NCBI GenBank assembly: GCA_003224905.1
Contig: QIAA01000179.1
Location: 1 to 64,000, forward strand
From: Acidobacteriota bacterium
Lineage (GTDB): Bacteria; Acidobacteriota; Terriglobia; Terriglobales; Acidobacteriaceae
Length of the DNA: 64,000 bases
Direction of reading: 5' to 3'
Both the position numbers and the translations under genes were made by a program. Under the pieces are notes generated by a model that was not told the origin of the DNA, ran no database searches, and worked only from the letters and a program-made list of their open reading frames with translations. Below, in pieces: positions 53,430-63,464 of the stretch (the first letter of the stretch is position 1; each line of letters opens with the position of its first letter).

Positions 53430-53516
53430 ATGCAGGACATTCTTTGGATAGCCGTTACGATTGCATTTTTCGTGCTGTCGATTGGGTATGTGCACTTCTG
53501 TGATCGCGTGAAGTGA
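53430..53516 (+). CDS. 28-residue single-helix membrane protein before kdpF
   Basis: MQDILWIAVTIAFFVLSIGY then VHFCDRVK. Excellent ribosome site, TAGGGGGGAGACGTT before ATG 53430. One transmembrane helix. Only 7 nt separates it from kdpF. Similar tiny frames are, from memory, found next to acidobacterial kdp genes; role unknown, possibly a second KdpF-like subunit. Confidence 0.75.
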   Translation: MQDILWIAVTIAFFVLSIGYVHFCDRVK

Positions 53517-53523
53517 GGACGAT

Positions 53524-53613
53524 ATGAGTCTGGAATCGATGGTGATGCTCGCGGTCAGTGTTTTGACGATCGTGTACCTCGTCTACGCACTGCTACGCCC
53601 GGAGAAGTTCTGA
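53524..53613 (+). CDS. kdpF: KdpF, small subunit of Kdp potassium ATPase
   Basis: 29 residues: MSLESMVMLAVSVLTIVYLV then YALLRPEKF, ending in the typical KdpF tail. Single transmembrane helix that stabilises KdpABC. One nucleotide before the kdpA ATG. Confidence 0.9.
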   Translation: MSLESMVMLAVSVLTIVYLVYALLRPEKF

Positions 53614-53614
53614 T

Positions 53615-55414
53615 ATGACGGCGAATGGTTGGTGCCAAATCTTCCTGTTTCTCGCGCTCGTGCTTCTGGTGACCAAGCCGATGGGCATCTTCATAACGCG
53701 CGTTTTCAACCGGGAAAAGACTTTTCTCGACCCGGTGCTGGGGCCGATTGAGCGGCTTCTCTATCGCGTTACCGGCGTTGACGCGGACCACGAGATGGGC
53801 TGGAAGGAATATGCCGTTTCGATGCTCCTGTTCAGCCTGGTCTCGATGATCGCGTTGTACCTGATGGAGCGTCTGCAGGGCTTTCTGCCATTCAATCCGC
53901 AGAAACTGGGAGCGGTGAATCCTTCTGCGCTGGCTTTCAACACGGCCGCTTCGTTCACGACGAATACCAATTGGCAGAACTACGGTGGCGAGACCAGGAT
54001 GAGCTATTTCACGCAAATGGCTGGTCTTGCTTATCACAATTTCATGTCTGCGGCGGTGGGCATTGTGCTGGCAATCGCGTTTATCCGGGGTGTCGCCCGC
54101 CGCCAGGTGCAAACCATCGGCAATTTCTGGGTGGACCTGGTCCGCTGCAATCTTTGGATTCTCCTCCCGATGTGTATCGTCGGTGCCCTCGTACTCGTTT
54201 CGCAGGGCGTGATCCAAAACCTGAAGCCCTATGACACTGTGAAGCTGATTGAACCTATGCAGGTTCCCAAGGTCGGCCCTGATGGCAAGCCTGTCGTTGA
54301 CGCGCAGGGTAAGCAAGTCATGGATACGGTCACTACGCAAACCATTGCGCAAGGCCCGGTCGCTTCACAAGAAATCATCAAAGAACTGGGTACGAACGGT
54401 GGGGGCTTCTTTAATGCGAATAGTGCGCATCCCTTCGAGAATCCGACTCCGCTATCTAATCTCATCGAACTGGTCGCGATTTTCACGATAGGCGGCGGGC
54501 TCACTTACACGCTCGGTCGGATGACCGGCTCGCAGCGCCACGGCTGGGCAGTGTGGGCTGCAATGGCGACTCTGTTCCTGGTCGGGGTGACAGTGGCTTA
54601 CTGGGCGGAAGCTCGCGGTAATCCGCTGCTGGCCGGCACCGATCAGAGAGCCACCGCGTTACAGCCCGGCGGCAACATGGAGGGCAAGGAAGTTCGCTTC
54701 GGGATTGCTAACACTGCGCTGTGGGCCACGGTAACGACGGATGCAAGCTGCGGCGCGATCAACGGCTGGCATGATTCGTTCACGCCGCTCGGGGGCATGG
54801 TGCCGCTGGTCAACATCATGCTCGGCGAAATCATGTTCGGTGGTGTTGGCGCCGGAATGTACGGAATGCTGATCTTCATCGTCCTAGCCGTGTTCATTGC
54901 AGGGCTTATGGTGGGCCGTACGCCCGAGTATCTGGGCAAGAAGATCGAGGCGTATGACGTAAAGATGGCCATGCTCTTCGCGCTGATATTTCCCTTGTTG
55001 ATCTTAGGGTTCACCGCCATTTCATCCGTCAAGACTTTCGGCACATCCAGCATTCTGAACTCCGGTCCGCACGGCTTGAGCGAGATTATCTATTCATTCA
55101 CGTCCCAGGCCGGCAATAACGGCTCGGCATTCGCTGGTTTGGCGACAAACACGACCTGGTACAACACGGCCGGCGGGATCACGATGCTCGCGGGGCGCTT
55201 TCTGATGATCATTCCAACGTTGGCCATCGCCGGAAATCTGGCAGGCAAGAAATATGTTCCACCATCGTTAGGAACTTTCCCAGTGACGACGCCGTTATTT
55301 ACCGTGCTTTTAATCGGAGTGATCCTGATCGTCGGTGCTCTGACGTTTTTCCCGGCAATGAGTCTGGGCCCGATTCTGGAGCATTTACTGATGCTGGCAG
55401 GCAAGAGCTTCTAA
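53615..55414 (+). CDS. kdpA: KdpA, potassium-binding subunit
   Basis: 599 residues, about 10 membrane helices. Potassium-channel-like selectivity loops: [18 protein letters not shown] (loop 1), [20 protein letters not shown] (loop 2), [19 protein letters not shown] (loop 3) and [16 protein letters not shown] (loop 4). An insertion of about 40 residues near 195-235 ([20 protein letters not shown]) makes it longer than the E. coli protein (557). Binds K+ from the periplasm and passes it to KdpB. Confidence 0.97.
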   Translation: MTANGWCQIFLFLALVLLVTKPMGIFITRVFNREKTFLDPVLGPIERLLYRVTGVDADHEMGWKEYAVSMLLFSLVSMIALYLMERLQGFLPFNPQKLGAVNPSALAFNTAASFTTNTNWQNYGGETRMSYFTQMAGLAYHNFMSAAVGIVLAIAFIRGVARRQVQTIGNFWVDLVRCNLWILLPMCIVGALVLVSQGVIQNLKPYDTVKLIEPMQVPKVGPDGKPVVDAQGKQVMDTVTTQTIAQGPVASQEIIKELGTNGGGFFNANSAHPFENPTPLSNLIELVAIFTIGGGLTYTLGRMTGSQRHGWAVWAAMATLFLVGVTVAYWAEARGNPLLAGTDQRATALQPGGNMEGKEVRFGIANTALWATVTTDASCGAINGWHDSFTPLGGMVPLVNIMLGEIMFGGVGAGMYGMLIFIVLAVFIAGLMVGRTPEYLGKKIEAYDVKMAMLFALIFPLLILGFTAISSVKTFGTSSILNSGPHGLSEIIYSFTSQAGNNGSAFAGLATNTTWYNTAGGITMLAGRFLMIIPTLAIAGNLAGKKYVPPSLGTFPVTTPLFTVLLIGVILIVGALTFFPAMSLGPILEHLLMLAGKSF

Positions 55415-55424
55415 GGACCGCACT

Positions 55425-57524
55425 ATGGCCACAACGCTGGAAACCAAGACAGTTCCACAATCAAAAGTAGCGCCTCTAGGACAGCCCGCAAGAGAACCAA
55501 GAAAAAACAGAGCGGTTTGGCAATGGAAAATCGTCCGCCGCGCAGTGTGGGATGCCGTTCTCAAGCTGCACCCACGAAAGATGATGGGCAATCCGGTGAT
55601 GTTTGTGGTGGAGATCGGGAGCGTGATTACTACTGCTCTACTGTTCAAGGGTGGCGCCGCTTTCAAATTCAACCTGCAGATCACGCTTTGGCTCTGGTTC
55701 ACGGTTCTATTCGCAAACATTGCTGAAGCCATGGCAGAAGGCCGTGGCAAGGCGCAAGCGGACACGCTGCGCAAGGCGCGTTCGGAAACCGTCGCCAACC
55801 GGCTTGTCGGGGATCACGGTGAGGTGGAGAAGGTACCGAGTTCCAAACTCAAAGCGGGGGATCTGGTCCTGGTCTCGGCCGGTGAATTTATTCCGTCTGA
55901 TGGCGAGATTATTGAAGGCGTGGCTTCGGTCGACGAGTCGGCCATTACTGGGGAATCGGCTCCTGTGATTCGCGAGGCGGGCGGCGATCGCTCTGCCGTG
56001 ACCGGCGGAACTCGGGTTCTTTCCGATCAGATCAAGGTCAAAATTACCTCAAATCCCGGCGAGACATTCTTGGATCGCATGATCGCGCTTGTCGAAGGCG
56101 CAGAACGGCAGAAGACACCGAACGAGATTGCGTTGAACATTCTTCTGGCCGGACTGACGATCATCTTCTTGATGGCGGTTGTCACCCTGCAGCCCTTCGC
56201 GATTTACTCCGGTTCTCCCCAGACTGTATTTGTCCTCGTCTCACTCCTGGTCTGTCTCATTCCAACGACCATCGGTGGTTTACTTTCGGCTATCGGCATT
56301 GCCGGCATGGATCGGCTGGTACAGCACAATGTTCTCGCCATGTCCGGCCGTTCGGTCGAGGCGGCGGGCGATGTGAACACTCTCCTTCTTGACAAGACAG
56401 GAACAATTACCCTGGGTAACCGCCAAGCCGCCCGATTCATTCCCGCTCCCGGCGTGACCGAGCAGGAACTGGCGGATGCTGCGCAGTTGTCTTCTCTCGC
56501 CGATGAAACGCCCGAAGGACGCTCAATTGTCGTGCTCGCGAAGCAGAAATACAGCCTCCGCGGACGCGAACTCGGGTCGCATGATACGCGTTTTGTGCCC
56601 TTCACTGCTCAGACCCGCATGTCTGGCGTCGACCTAAACGGATTTGAGATTCGCAAGGGTGCCGCTGACGCAGTTGCCAATTACCTCTCACAACAGGGCC
56701 GGCAAATACCTAATGAGGTCAAGGCCATCGTTGAGCAAATCGCACGCTCCGGCGGAACGCCTCTGGTGGTTGCCGAGAAAAGCCGCGGCGCGCTGGGAGT
56801 AATCGAACTTAAAGACGTCGTGAAGGGTGGTATCCGGGAGCGTTTTAATCACCTCCGGGCCATGGGGATTAAGACGGTGATGATCACCGGCGACAATCCT
56901 CTTACGGCAGCAGCTATCGCGCGCGAGGCAGGAGTAGACGACTTCCTCGCCCAGGCCACGCCCAAAGACAAGATGGATCTCATCAAACGCGAGCAAGCCG
57001 AGGGCAAGCTGGTGGCCATGACCGGCGACGGCACCAACGATGCGCCTGCTCTCGCCCAGGCCGATGTTGGCGTTGCCATGAATACCGGAACGCAGGCGGC
57101 CAAAGAAGCAGGCAATATGGTCGACCTGGATTCGAATCCTACCAAGCTGATCGAAATCGTAGAAATTGGTAAGCAGTTGCTCATGACACGCGGGGCGTTG
57201 ACGACGTTCTCCATTGCCAATGACGTGGCAAAATATTTCGCCATCATTCCCGCAATGTTTGCCGGAACGTTCCCCGTTCTCAATGTACTGAACGTCATGC
57301 ATCTGCAGACGCCGCAGTCGGCGATTCTGTCCGCCGTTATTTTCAACGCTGTGATCATCATCGCCCTGATTCCACTAGCGCTGCGCGGTGTCAAGTACCG
57401 GCCCGTCGGTGCGGCGGTGCTGTTGCGGAACAATCTCTGGATCTACGGCGTGGGCGGCGTGATTATTCCATTCATCGGTATCAAGCTGATCGACATGCTG
57501 ATTACCAGAGTCGGCCTGGCGTAG
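55425..57524 (+). CDS. kdpB: KdpB, P-type ATPase subunit
   Basis: 699 residues. Phosphorylated Asp at residue 323 in [13 protein letters not shown]; actuator motif [12 protein letters not shown]; nucleotide-binding and hinge motifs [20 protein letters not shown] and [21 protein letters not shown]-terminal helices [23 protein letters not shown]-driven K+ import together with KdpA, KdpC and KdpF. 10 nt after kdpA. Confidence 0.97.
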   Translation: MATTLETKTVPQSKVAPLGQPAREPRKNRAVWQWKIVRRAVWDAVLKLHPRKMMGNPVMFVVEIGSVITTALLFKGGAAFKFNLQITLWLWFTVLFANIAEAMAEGRGKAQADTLRKARSETVANRLVGDHGEVEKVPSSKLKAGDLVLVSAGEFIPSDGEIIEGVASVDESAITGESAPVIREAGGDRSAVTGGTRVLSDQIKVKITSNPGETFLDRMIALVEGAERQKTPNEIALNILLAGLTIIFLMAVVTLQPFAIYSGSPQTVFVLVSLLVCLIPTTIGGLLSAIGIAGMDRLVQHNVLAMSGRSVEAAGDVNTLLLDKTGTITLGNRQAARFIPAPGVTEQELADAAQLSSLADETPEGRSIVVLAKQKYSLRGRELGSHDTRFVPFTAQTRMSGVDLNGFEIRKGAADAVANYLSQQGRQIPNEVKAIVEQIARSGGTPLVVAEKSRGALGVIELKDVVKGGIRERFNHLRAMGIKTVMITGDNPLTAAAIAREAGVDDFLAQATPKDKMDLIKREQAEGKLVAMTGDGTNDAPALAQADVGVAMNTGTQAAKEAGNMVDLDSNPTKLIEIVEIGKQLLMTRGALTTFSIANDVAKYFAIIPAMFAGTFPVLNVLNVMHLQTPQSAILSAVIFNAVIIIALIPLALRGVKYRPVGAAVLLRNNLWIYGVGGVIIPFIGIKLIDMLITRVGLA

Positions 57525-57533
57525 GGAGTTTTT

Positions 57534-58112
57534 ATGAAGAAGAATCTGATTACATCGGTGTTGATGACACTCGCCACGACGATTTTGCTGGGAGTGATCT
57601 ACCCGTTGGTCGTGACCGGACTCGCGCAGCTGCTTTTTCATCACAAGGCCAATGGACAACTGATCTCGAAGAGCGGCCGGGTGGTGGGTTCGAGAATTAT
57701 AGGTCAGGGCTTCTCCGGGCCCGATTATTTCCACTCGCGACCATCCGCCGCAGGAAACGGCTATGATGCGGCCAATTCGGCCGGCTCAAACCTCGGGCCT
57801 ACAAACCAGAAACTTATCGCGCGGGTCCATCAGGACGTGACAACGCTTCGAGCTGATAACCGGAAGCCAGTTCCAATCGACCTCGTGACTACATCAGCGT
57901 CTGGTTTTGATCCTCACATCACGCCGGCAGCCGCCGAGTTCCAGACGTCGCGCATTGCCAAGGAGCGCGGAATCGGTGTCGATCAGTTGCGTGCTCTTGT
58001 GGCGCAGCACACGGAAGGGAGGCAATTTGGATTCCTGGGAGAGCCAAGGGTGAATGTGCTGGAACTCAACCTTGCTCTTGATGTGCAATTTCAAACAAAG
58101 CCGTCCCGCTAA
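57534..58112 (+). CDS. kdpC: KdpC, potassium ATPase chaperone subunit
   Basis: 192 residues: one N-terminal transmembrane helix (LMTLATTILLGVIYPLVVTG), then GSRIIGQGFSGPDYFHSRPS, GYDAANSAGSNLGPTNQKL and GVDQLRALVAQHTEGRQFGF. Stabilises nucleotide binding by KdpB. AGGGAG precedes ATG 57534. No kdpD or kdpE follows within the window, so the sensor pair must be elsewhere or absent. Confidence 0.96.
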   Translation: MKKNLITSVLMTLATTILLGVIYPLVVTGLAQLLFHHKANGQLISKSGRVVGSRIIGQGFSGPDYFHSRPSAAGNGYDAANSAGSNLGPTNQKLIARVHQDVTTLRADNRKPVPIDLVTTSASGFDPHITPAAAEFQTSRIAKERGIGVDQLRALVAQHTEGRQFGFLGEPRVNVLELNLALDVQFQTKPSR

Positions 58113-58129
58113 CGTTTAACCCACAACGC

Positions 58130-58135
58130 TATACT
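58130..58135 (+). promoter_or_regulatory. -10 element next to the start of 58143-58376
   Basis: TATACT with its last base 7 nt before the A of ATG 58143 (seven spacer bases, CTGATCC), suggesting an mRNA that starts at or within a base or two of the start codon. No clear -35; TTTAAC lies about 10 nt upstream, too close. Confidence 0.4.
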
Positions 58136-58142
58136 CTGATCC

Positions 58143-58376
58143 ATGTGGCTCATCCTTCGCTTTCTTTGGAATGCTACGCGTGGACACCGCTTGTTCCCCT
58201 GGCGCAGTCCCTATCTCCTTTGGCGCATTGAAACTTACTGCGGAGTCAAAATGACGCAGATTGGGTTCCTGGAGTTCTGGGAATTCGTCTGGCGGGAACG
58301 AAAGCATTTGTGGGTATTCCTAAAGTGGACCGCCGAGATGGATCGCTATGTTCACCCTAAGCAGCAACGTGTGTAG
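58143..58376 (+). CDS. small conserved aromatic-rich protein
   Basis: 77 residues: MWLILRFLWNATRGHRLFPW, SPYLLWRIETYCGVK, FLEFWEFVWRERKHLWVFLK. A family I recall from acidobacterial genomes with R-P-W-SPYLRWRIET and FW.F.W core; no assigned function. Amphipathic, may be membrane-peripheral. No Shine-Dalgarno, see promoter entry. Confidence 0.7.
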   Translation: MWLILRFLWNATRGHRLFPWRSPYLLWRIETYCGVKMTQIGFLEFWEFVWRERKHLWVFLKWTAEMDRYVHPKQQRV

Positions 58377-58501
58377 GTGATAACCTAAGCTCGTCCAGTG
58401 TCCTAAAACCCACCTCCAAGCAGGCATGCACCTCAGTACCTCTTGCCAGCTCAACCTGCCGAGATAATAATCCGAGTCCTATCGCTCCAGGGGAGGACCA
58501 A

Positions 58502-58936
58502 ATGAAACACTTCACGGTAGCTTTCTTGCTTCTCACATCGCTGGCAATTGCAGCCAGCCCTCGACAACTCACTAGTCCTCGCGACGAATCGAGCGCTGTG
58601 CGCGCCACGGTGACTGATTACATCGAGGGCTACTATGCCGGTGACGCAGCCCGCATGGAGAAATCTATTCACCCACACTATCTGAAGCATGTCATCAGCG
58701 TATCGGACGGAAGACTCAGGATGACCGAAAAAACGGGCTTGCAGATGGTCCAGGACGTACGACAAAACGGGCCGGCTGATCAGCCAAAGTCGGAGCAGAA
58801 GGAGGAGATCACAGTATTCGAAGTTGCCAACGACATGGCTTCCGTGAAACTTGTGACACCGCACTGGACCGATTACATGACGCTGGCGAAGTGGAACGGA
58901 GAGTGGAAGATCGTGTCCGTCGTGCTCGAAGAGTAA
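58502..58936 (+). CDS. secreted NTF2-like (lumazine-binding-like) protein
   Basis: 144 residues. Signal peptide MKHFTVAFLLLTSLAIAASP, then VRATVTDYIEGYYAGDAARM, KSIHPHYLKHVISVS and DYMTLAKWNGEWKIVSVVLE, the NTF2-like cone fold with the terminal strand NGEWKI. Periplasmic, ligand unknown. ATG preceded by AGGGGAGGACCAA. Confidence 0.82.
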   Translation: MKHFTVAFLLLTSLAIAASPRQLTSPRDESSAVRATVTDYIEGYYAGDAARMEKSIHPHYLKHVISVSDGRLRMTEKTGLQMVQDVRQNGPADQPKSEQKEEITVFEVANDMASVKLVTPHWTDYMTLAKWNGEWKIVSVVLEE

Positions 58937-58949
58937 CGCCTCGAATCAG

Positions 58950-59780
58950 TTACTCGCCGTTCGATGCCGCGATAGCGCCTTCCAGCTTGAGGTTTACATC
59001 GGCGCCTTTTCCTGCCCCGACAATCTGCGCAGCGGAGCCACGGTTGGCAGCAATCTCCAGATAACCCATGCTCCCTAATATTCCGAAGACTTCGCCGGGA
59101 GCGCCTTGAGCGTAGTTGGTCTGTATTTCTGTGATCTCGCGCTTCCCGACCACAATCTTGAATGGAGTAGGGTGCTCGGCGAAAAGTGCAGGAGCATCCT
59201 GTGGAGTGATATTTGTTATGAGGTTGCCAAAGCGATCGACTTTAAGGACTACACCGCGCAGCGTATTGCCCTCCGCAGGCTTCGGTTTGGGAGCATTGAA
59301 GCGAATGAAATCTGAAATCTCATGACCGAATTTATCGGGATCCACACCTTTCGCAAGATAAGCCGCCACGGGAGCAAAAATGTCCCGTGCGTGAAACGTA
59401 TTGCTGACGGGCTGCCTGTAGTAGTGCTCGGCCGTGACGTGCCGCGCGTGCAAGCGTTCCTCACTTGCATAAACCAGCGAGAGCACGCCATTATCCGGCG
59501 CAACAAAATGATGGCGATCGCTGCTAACCACCAGCCCTCTGCGCTCCGTGCCGACTCCAGGGTCAATCACCACAAGGTGGACCGTTCCCGTCGGAAAATA
59601 CGAATATGCCTGTGCGATCGTAAGTGCGCCATCGAGGACATCAAAGGCCTGGACAGAATGGCAGATGTCCACGATTTGCACGTCGGGAATGATGTCAACG
59701 ATCACGCCTTTAATCGTCCCGACGAAGTGATCGTTAAGACCGAAGTCGGTAGTCAGAGTGATGATAGGCCGCTGTGACAC
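58950..59780 (-). CDS. SAM hydroxide adenosyltransferase (DUF62/fluorinase-like)
   Basis: 276 residues. N-terminal domain: PIITLTTDFGLNDHFVGTIK, HLVVIDPGVGTERRGLVVSS, FVAPDNGVLSLVY and NTFHARDIFAPVAAYLAKG, including the Asp/Arg/His set of SAM hydrolases; C-terminal domain VLKVDRFGNLITNITP. Converts S-adenosylmethionine and water to adenosine and methionine in characterised relatives; halogenase-specific residues are not claimed. GTG start with GAGG upstream. Confidence 0.87.
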   Translation of the reverse strand: MSQRPIITLTTDFGLNDHFVGTIKGVIVDIIPDVQIVDICHSVQAFDVLDGALTIAQAYSYFPTGTVHLVVIDPGVGTERRGLVVSSDRHHFVAPDNGVLSLVYASEERLHARHVTAEHYYRQPVSNTFHARDIFAPVAAYLAKGVDPDKFGHEISDFIRFNAPKPKPAEGNTLRGVVLKVDRFGNLITNITPQDAPALFAEHPTPFKIVVGKREITEIQTNYAQGAPGEVFGILGSMGYLEIAANRGSAAQIVGAGKGADVNLKLEGAIAASNGE

Positions 59781-59924
59781 AGTAATCCCTCAGTCTGGAA
59801 AGTTCAGAACGCCGAAAGTAACGTGCCGGAATGGGAGAGTCAAGGCACGCTGGTAATCTCGTTTGCTCTGCGGCCTCTGTGCCTATGCTGGTCGGTTAAA
59901 GACTTCCCTACGCGTTCGCAGCGC

Positions 59925-60530
59925 CTAAGGCTGCTGCTCCTGAATGGCGCCAGCCCTCACCAGCTTGGTCTTGATTTCCATTTTTTGATTGGGGGCCAGC
60001 TCGACCTCAGATTCGAAGCTGTGATACCCGGGAAGGCTGATGGTGATCTTTCTCTTGCCGGGCGCGACTAGTAAGCCCTCTCCGACGCCGCCCAGTGCCG
60101 CAGCATGGCCGGCGAACATGCCATCGACGAACACCGCGGCACGGTCCGGGTCGACCGAGAATTTGATCTCCGCAGTGACTGCCGGCATTTGCAGGCGAGG
60201 GTCCTTCTGCAGAGTGACCTGAATTAGCCGTTTGTCGCCTGGTTGCAGCGTGATCTTCTGCGTGAAATCCTTGTATCCCGCCTGGCGGACAGCAATCTCG
60301 TGGTCTCCCGGCAGCAGCAGGACTGCCTTCGACCCCTTCAGTTCCTTCAAATATCCGAGATACTGCCCGTCAACCCAGACTCCGGCATTTCTCTCGACAT
60401 TGCTTGCGCCTTCGAACTGCAGCTCGCCGAGCACTTTGTTATCCGCATAGAGCAAGCTTCCAGACATCATCGAAGCAATGCACAATACGAAGCTCAACGC
60501 GATTAGGTGAAAACGTGGAATCGTCATCAA
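59925..60530 (-). CDS. secreted protein with two PEGA domains
   Basis: 201 residues. Signal peptide (FHLIALSFVLCIASMMSGSL), a short strand-rich lead, then PEGA 1 (AGVWVDGQYLGYLKELKGSK, LLLPGDHEIAVRQAGYKDF) and PEGA 2 (AAVFVDGMFAGHAAALGGVG, LLVAPGKRKITISLPGYHSF). Surface or periplasmic structural protein; function unknown. Two adjacent ATGs at 60530 and 60527. Confidence 0.85.
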   Translation of the reverse strand: MMTIPRFHLIALSFVLCIASMMSGSLLYADNKVLGELQFEGASNVERNAGVWVDGQYLGYLKELKGSKAVLLLPGDHEIAVRQAGYKDFTQKITLQPGDKRLIQVTLQKDPRLQMPAVTAEIKFSVDPDRAAVFVDGMFAGHAAALGGVGEGLLVAPGKRKITISLPGYHSFESEVELAPNQKMEIKTKLVRAGAIQEQQP

Positions 60531-60590
60531 CTGCTCACTCCCCTCTTCTTTGTGACTTTATGCGAATTCTACGCCTGGAAATTTCCTCAG

Positions 60591-61535
60591 CTATTGGTTC
60601 ATCGGATACCTGCTGAAGCCGGCGGATATATTCTCGTACTTGCGAGTGAGTCGCCCGATGAACCAGGCGGCGGTGACATACATGACGAAACACTCGAGCG
60701 CAAACGGCAGAAAGCCCAGGTAGCCAGGCAGAGGCATCTCGAAGACCTTGCATCCTTGCAGAATGGGGAAAATGTAATGCCACTTAGCGGCGGCCCAATA
60801 GTTCCAGAATTCCCACAGCCAACCACAGACAAAGCCGGAAATCATCAGAGGATAGAACCGGGAGCGGCGGCCCTCGGCAAAGTCCCCAACCAGGGACGGA
60901 AGGCCGAGTTGGTAATTGACTGGATCAAGCAGAAACACAAAGCCAATCCAAACGAAAGCGAACAAGTATCTGGAAATATGTTGTGGCGCGGTCAGAGGAA
61001 TTAATAAAGAGATTGCGCCAACTGCGATCATCACGCGCTGCGCTCGGGGCGAAAATGCGACTGGCACCGCCCGTCGGAACCAGCCAAAAGCTTCAATCAA
61101 ATCCGCAGTTTCAAATATTCCGGGAGTTATCGTTGCGAAAGACCAGCCGTAACCCAGCAGCGCCAATGGCCATGGTTGCGGCACTCCGACGTAAGTCCAG
61201 TTCTGCAGACGAAGGTTGTAGCCTTCAAAAATCAGCCACAAAGGAATCGAGAGCACGGCGACACACGCAAAATGAGCGGGCTCGTCATGCAGTCGAGATG
61301 ATCCGCGGACCGCGAGCACGGCGGCATCAACCAGCAGGATGTAACAAGTCCAGGCGATCGGGGTGAAGTACACCGCCACTGGTTCAAAGCCGCACAACCT
61401 GAGCAATTCCGCCACGGCTAAGCCCACCAGGCCAACCCACCCATAAGTGGCCAGACTGCTGCGTCTATGACGAAAGAACTCCACAACCTGGACGGTCAGA
61501 CTAAGTAAGGTAATCGCGATGCCGAGTGGGACCAT
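60591..61535 (-). CDS. polytopic membrane protein of unknown function
   Basis: 314 residues, about eight transmembrane helices (VPLGIAITLLSLTVQVVEFF, WVGLVGLAVAELLRLCGF, FACVAVLSIPLWLIFEGYNL). Notable motifs GFVCGWLWEFWNYWAAAKWH and PLPGYLGFLPFALECFVMYV. The arrangement recalls lycopene-cyclase-like membrane proteins, but I cannot assign it. Confidence 0.6.
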   Translation of the reverse strand: MVPLGIAITLLSLTVQVVEFFRHRRSSLATYGWVGLVGLAVAELLRLCGFEPVAVYFTPIAWTCYILLVDAAVLAVRGSSRLHDEPAHFACVAVLSIPLWLIFEGYNLRLQNWTYVGVPQPWPLALLGYGWSFATITPGIFETADLIEAFGWFRRAVPVAFSPRAQRVMIAVGAISLLIPLTAPQHISRYLFAFVWIGFVFLLDPVNYQLGLPSLVGDFAEGRRSRFYPLMISGFVCGWLWEFWNYWAAAKWHYIFPILQGCKVFEMPLPGYLGFLPFALECFVMYVTAAWFIGRLTRKYENISAGFSRYPMNQ

Positions 61536-61879
61536 AATGCGATGCTAATCTAGAAATTGTCTCCCCCGAATCTCCGATTAACGTCATTCCTCGCCAAGAA
61601 CACTCAATTTCTTGAGCAGGATCATCTACTTGCAGCCGAGTAGAAGCAACTTCCAGAGCAGTTCCTGAATCTATGGGCATCGCTATCGCCCAGGTCAGAG
61701 AAGACGGGCAAAAGATACTCACCTGATCCTGCCGCGATCAGAAAAAGGTTTAGTGCACGAGGCACTATGCCGATCGATGGTTTCCTTTCATTACAGCTCT
61801 GGAGTCGGAGGGTAATTGGCCAGAACGCTCAGGCCTGCTCCGTGCCACTTCGAAGAACGTCATCGCCTAAGGAGGAACA
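61536..61879. other. intergenic region between divergent genes
   Basis: No gene, RNA or terminator recognised; a short minus-strand frame at 61501-61722 overlaps the neighbouring gene's start and is not protein-like. AAGGAGGAACA at its right edge is the ribosome site of the kelch gene. Confidence 0.5.
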
Positions 61880-63379
61880 ATGAAAGTTTCGTTTCGGCCC
61901 CTCGCAGTTCTCATGATCGCAGCGAGTGCTGCGATATGCCAGACCTGGCAACCGCTCACTCGTCAACCCACTTTCAACCCAGGTGCGATGCTGCTGCTGA
62001 CGGACGGCACCGTCCTGGTACATTCGGAGCCGAATAGCACGACCACAACCAGTACAGACTACAGTTCCTGGTACAAACTCACTCCTGATGCAGACGGCAG
62101 CTACGTGAACGGCACCTGGACACAGGTGGCCTCCCTTCCGGCCGGCTATGCCCCGCTGTATTTCGGCTCTGCGGTGCTGCCCGATGGCCGAGTGGTCGTT
62201 GAGGGCGGAGAATACGACTGTTCCACCGGCACCTGCAACGCCGCATGGACGAATCAGGGTGCTATCTACGACTCGAAAACAAATAAGTGGACCTCAGTGG
62301 CGCCACCTAAGGGCTGGACGACAATTGGCGATGCGCAGTCGGTGGTTCTCGCCAACGGAACCTATATGCAGGCGAACTGCTGCACTAAGCAGGCTGCACT
62401 GCTTAATCCCAATAACTTGACCTGGACAGTGACCGGGGCAGGCAAGTTCGATATTAATGATGAAGAAGGGTGGAACCTTCTGCCAAATGGCAAGGTCTTG
62501 ACTACAGACGCGTATGTCTTCCAGTACGATGCGACCGGCACCAACTCCGAGATTTATGACCCGGCCACCGCAACGTGGACCAGCGCGGGAAGCACCATCG
62601 CTCAGCTGTGGGATTCCTGCGGCGGAGCGGACGCAGCTTCGTACGAAGTTGGGCCCGCCGTGTTGCGGCCTGACGGAATGGTGTTCGCCACCGGCGGGAA
62701 CACCTGCGGACCGGGCCATACTTCCATCTACAATTCTCGTGCCGGCACTTGGACAGCCGGCCCGGACTTTCCCGGCGCTTACAACGCGGACGATGCCCCT
62801 GCGGCCCTGGAACCCAATGGCAATGTGCTGGTGTTCGCCAGTCCCAGCCGTTTCTATCCGCCTGCCGGGCAGTTTTTCGAATATGACGGCGCCAGCCTGG
62901 CGGCCACTTCTACGCCGCCGAGTGCCCTTCTGGACGCCTCGTATGTCGGGCATTTGCTGGTATTACCAACCGGACAGATACTTTTCACTGACTTCAGCAC
63001 GGATGTTGAGGTCTATACGCCGGCGGGCACCTACGACGCAAAATGGGCGCCGACAATCTCCTCCGTCCCGGGCGCGGTTAGCCGAGGCAAGACATACACT
63101 GTGGCAGGCACCCAGTTCAACGGACTATCGCAGGGCGGCTCCTATGGCGACGATTTTCAGGACGCCACCAATTTTCCGCTGGTGCGTCTCGTAAATGCAG
63201 CCACTGGACACGTGGTTTACTGTCGCACCCATAATCACAGTACGATGGCAGTGGCCACGGGAAACAAGAGAGTCTCTACACTGTTCGACGTGCCGGCCAA
63301 TGCGGACAAGGGTCTCAGCCAATTGTTTGTAATCGCCAATGGAATCCCTTCGTCTCCGGTCTGGGTCAAAGTGCAGTAG
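61880..63379 (+). CDS. secreted kelch-type beta-propeller protein
   Basis: 499 residues. Signal peptide MKVSFRPLAVLMIAASAAIC, then kelch/galactose-oxidase-like repeats: GSAVLPDGRVVVEGGEYDCS, SVVLANGTYMQANCCTKQAA, NLLPNGKVLTTDAYVFQYD, VLRPDGMVFATGGNTCGPGH and LEPNGNVLVFASPSRFYP; C-terminal IPT/E-set-like domain (SRGKTYTVAGTQFNGLSQGG). Cys pairs suggest disulfides, so exported. The copper-radical Tyr/His set of galactose oxidase is not evident, so enzymatic activity is not claimed. Confidence 0.8.
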   Translation: MKVSFRPLAVLMIAASAAICQTWQPLTRQPTFNPGAMLLLTDGTVLVHSEPNSTTTTSTDYSSWYKLTPDADGSYVNGTWTQVASLPAGYAPLYFGSAVLPDGRVVVEGGEYDCSTGTCNAAWTNQGAIYDSKTNKWTSVAPPKGWTTIGDAQSVVLANGTYMQANCCTKQAALLNPNNLTWTVTGAGKFDINDEEGWNLLPNGKVLTTDAYVFQYDATGTNSEIYDPATATWTSAGSTIAQLWDSCGGADAASYEVGPAVLRPDGMVFATGGNTCGPGHTSIYNSRAGTWTAGPDFPGAYNADDAPAALEPNGNVLVFASPSRFYPPAGQFFEYDGASLAATSTPPSALLDASYVGHLLVLPTGQILFTDFSTDVEVYTPAGTYDAKWAPTISSVPGAVSRGKTYTVAGTQFNGLSQGGSYGDDFQDATNFPLVRLVNAATGHVVYCRTHNHSTMAVATGNKRVSTLFDVPANADKGLSQLFVIANGIPSSPVWVKVQ

Positions 63380-63464
63380 AAAACAAGAATCTTGCGAACG
63401 GCGCTCCATGTAGAATGAGGCACCTTTGTGTCTATACGCTGCCTCACGATAATCTTGGAATTCA

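Noticed and set aside
53555..54352. 265-residue open frame on the minus strand
   Set aside because: Lies across kdpF/kdpA, which are certain; no recognisable fold.
61501..61722. 73-residue minus-strand frame upstream of the polytopic membrane protein
   Set aside because: Overlaps that gene's start in another frame and lacks protein-like composition.
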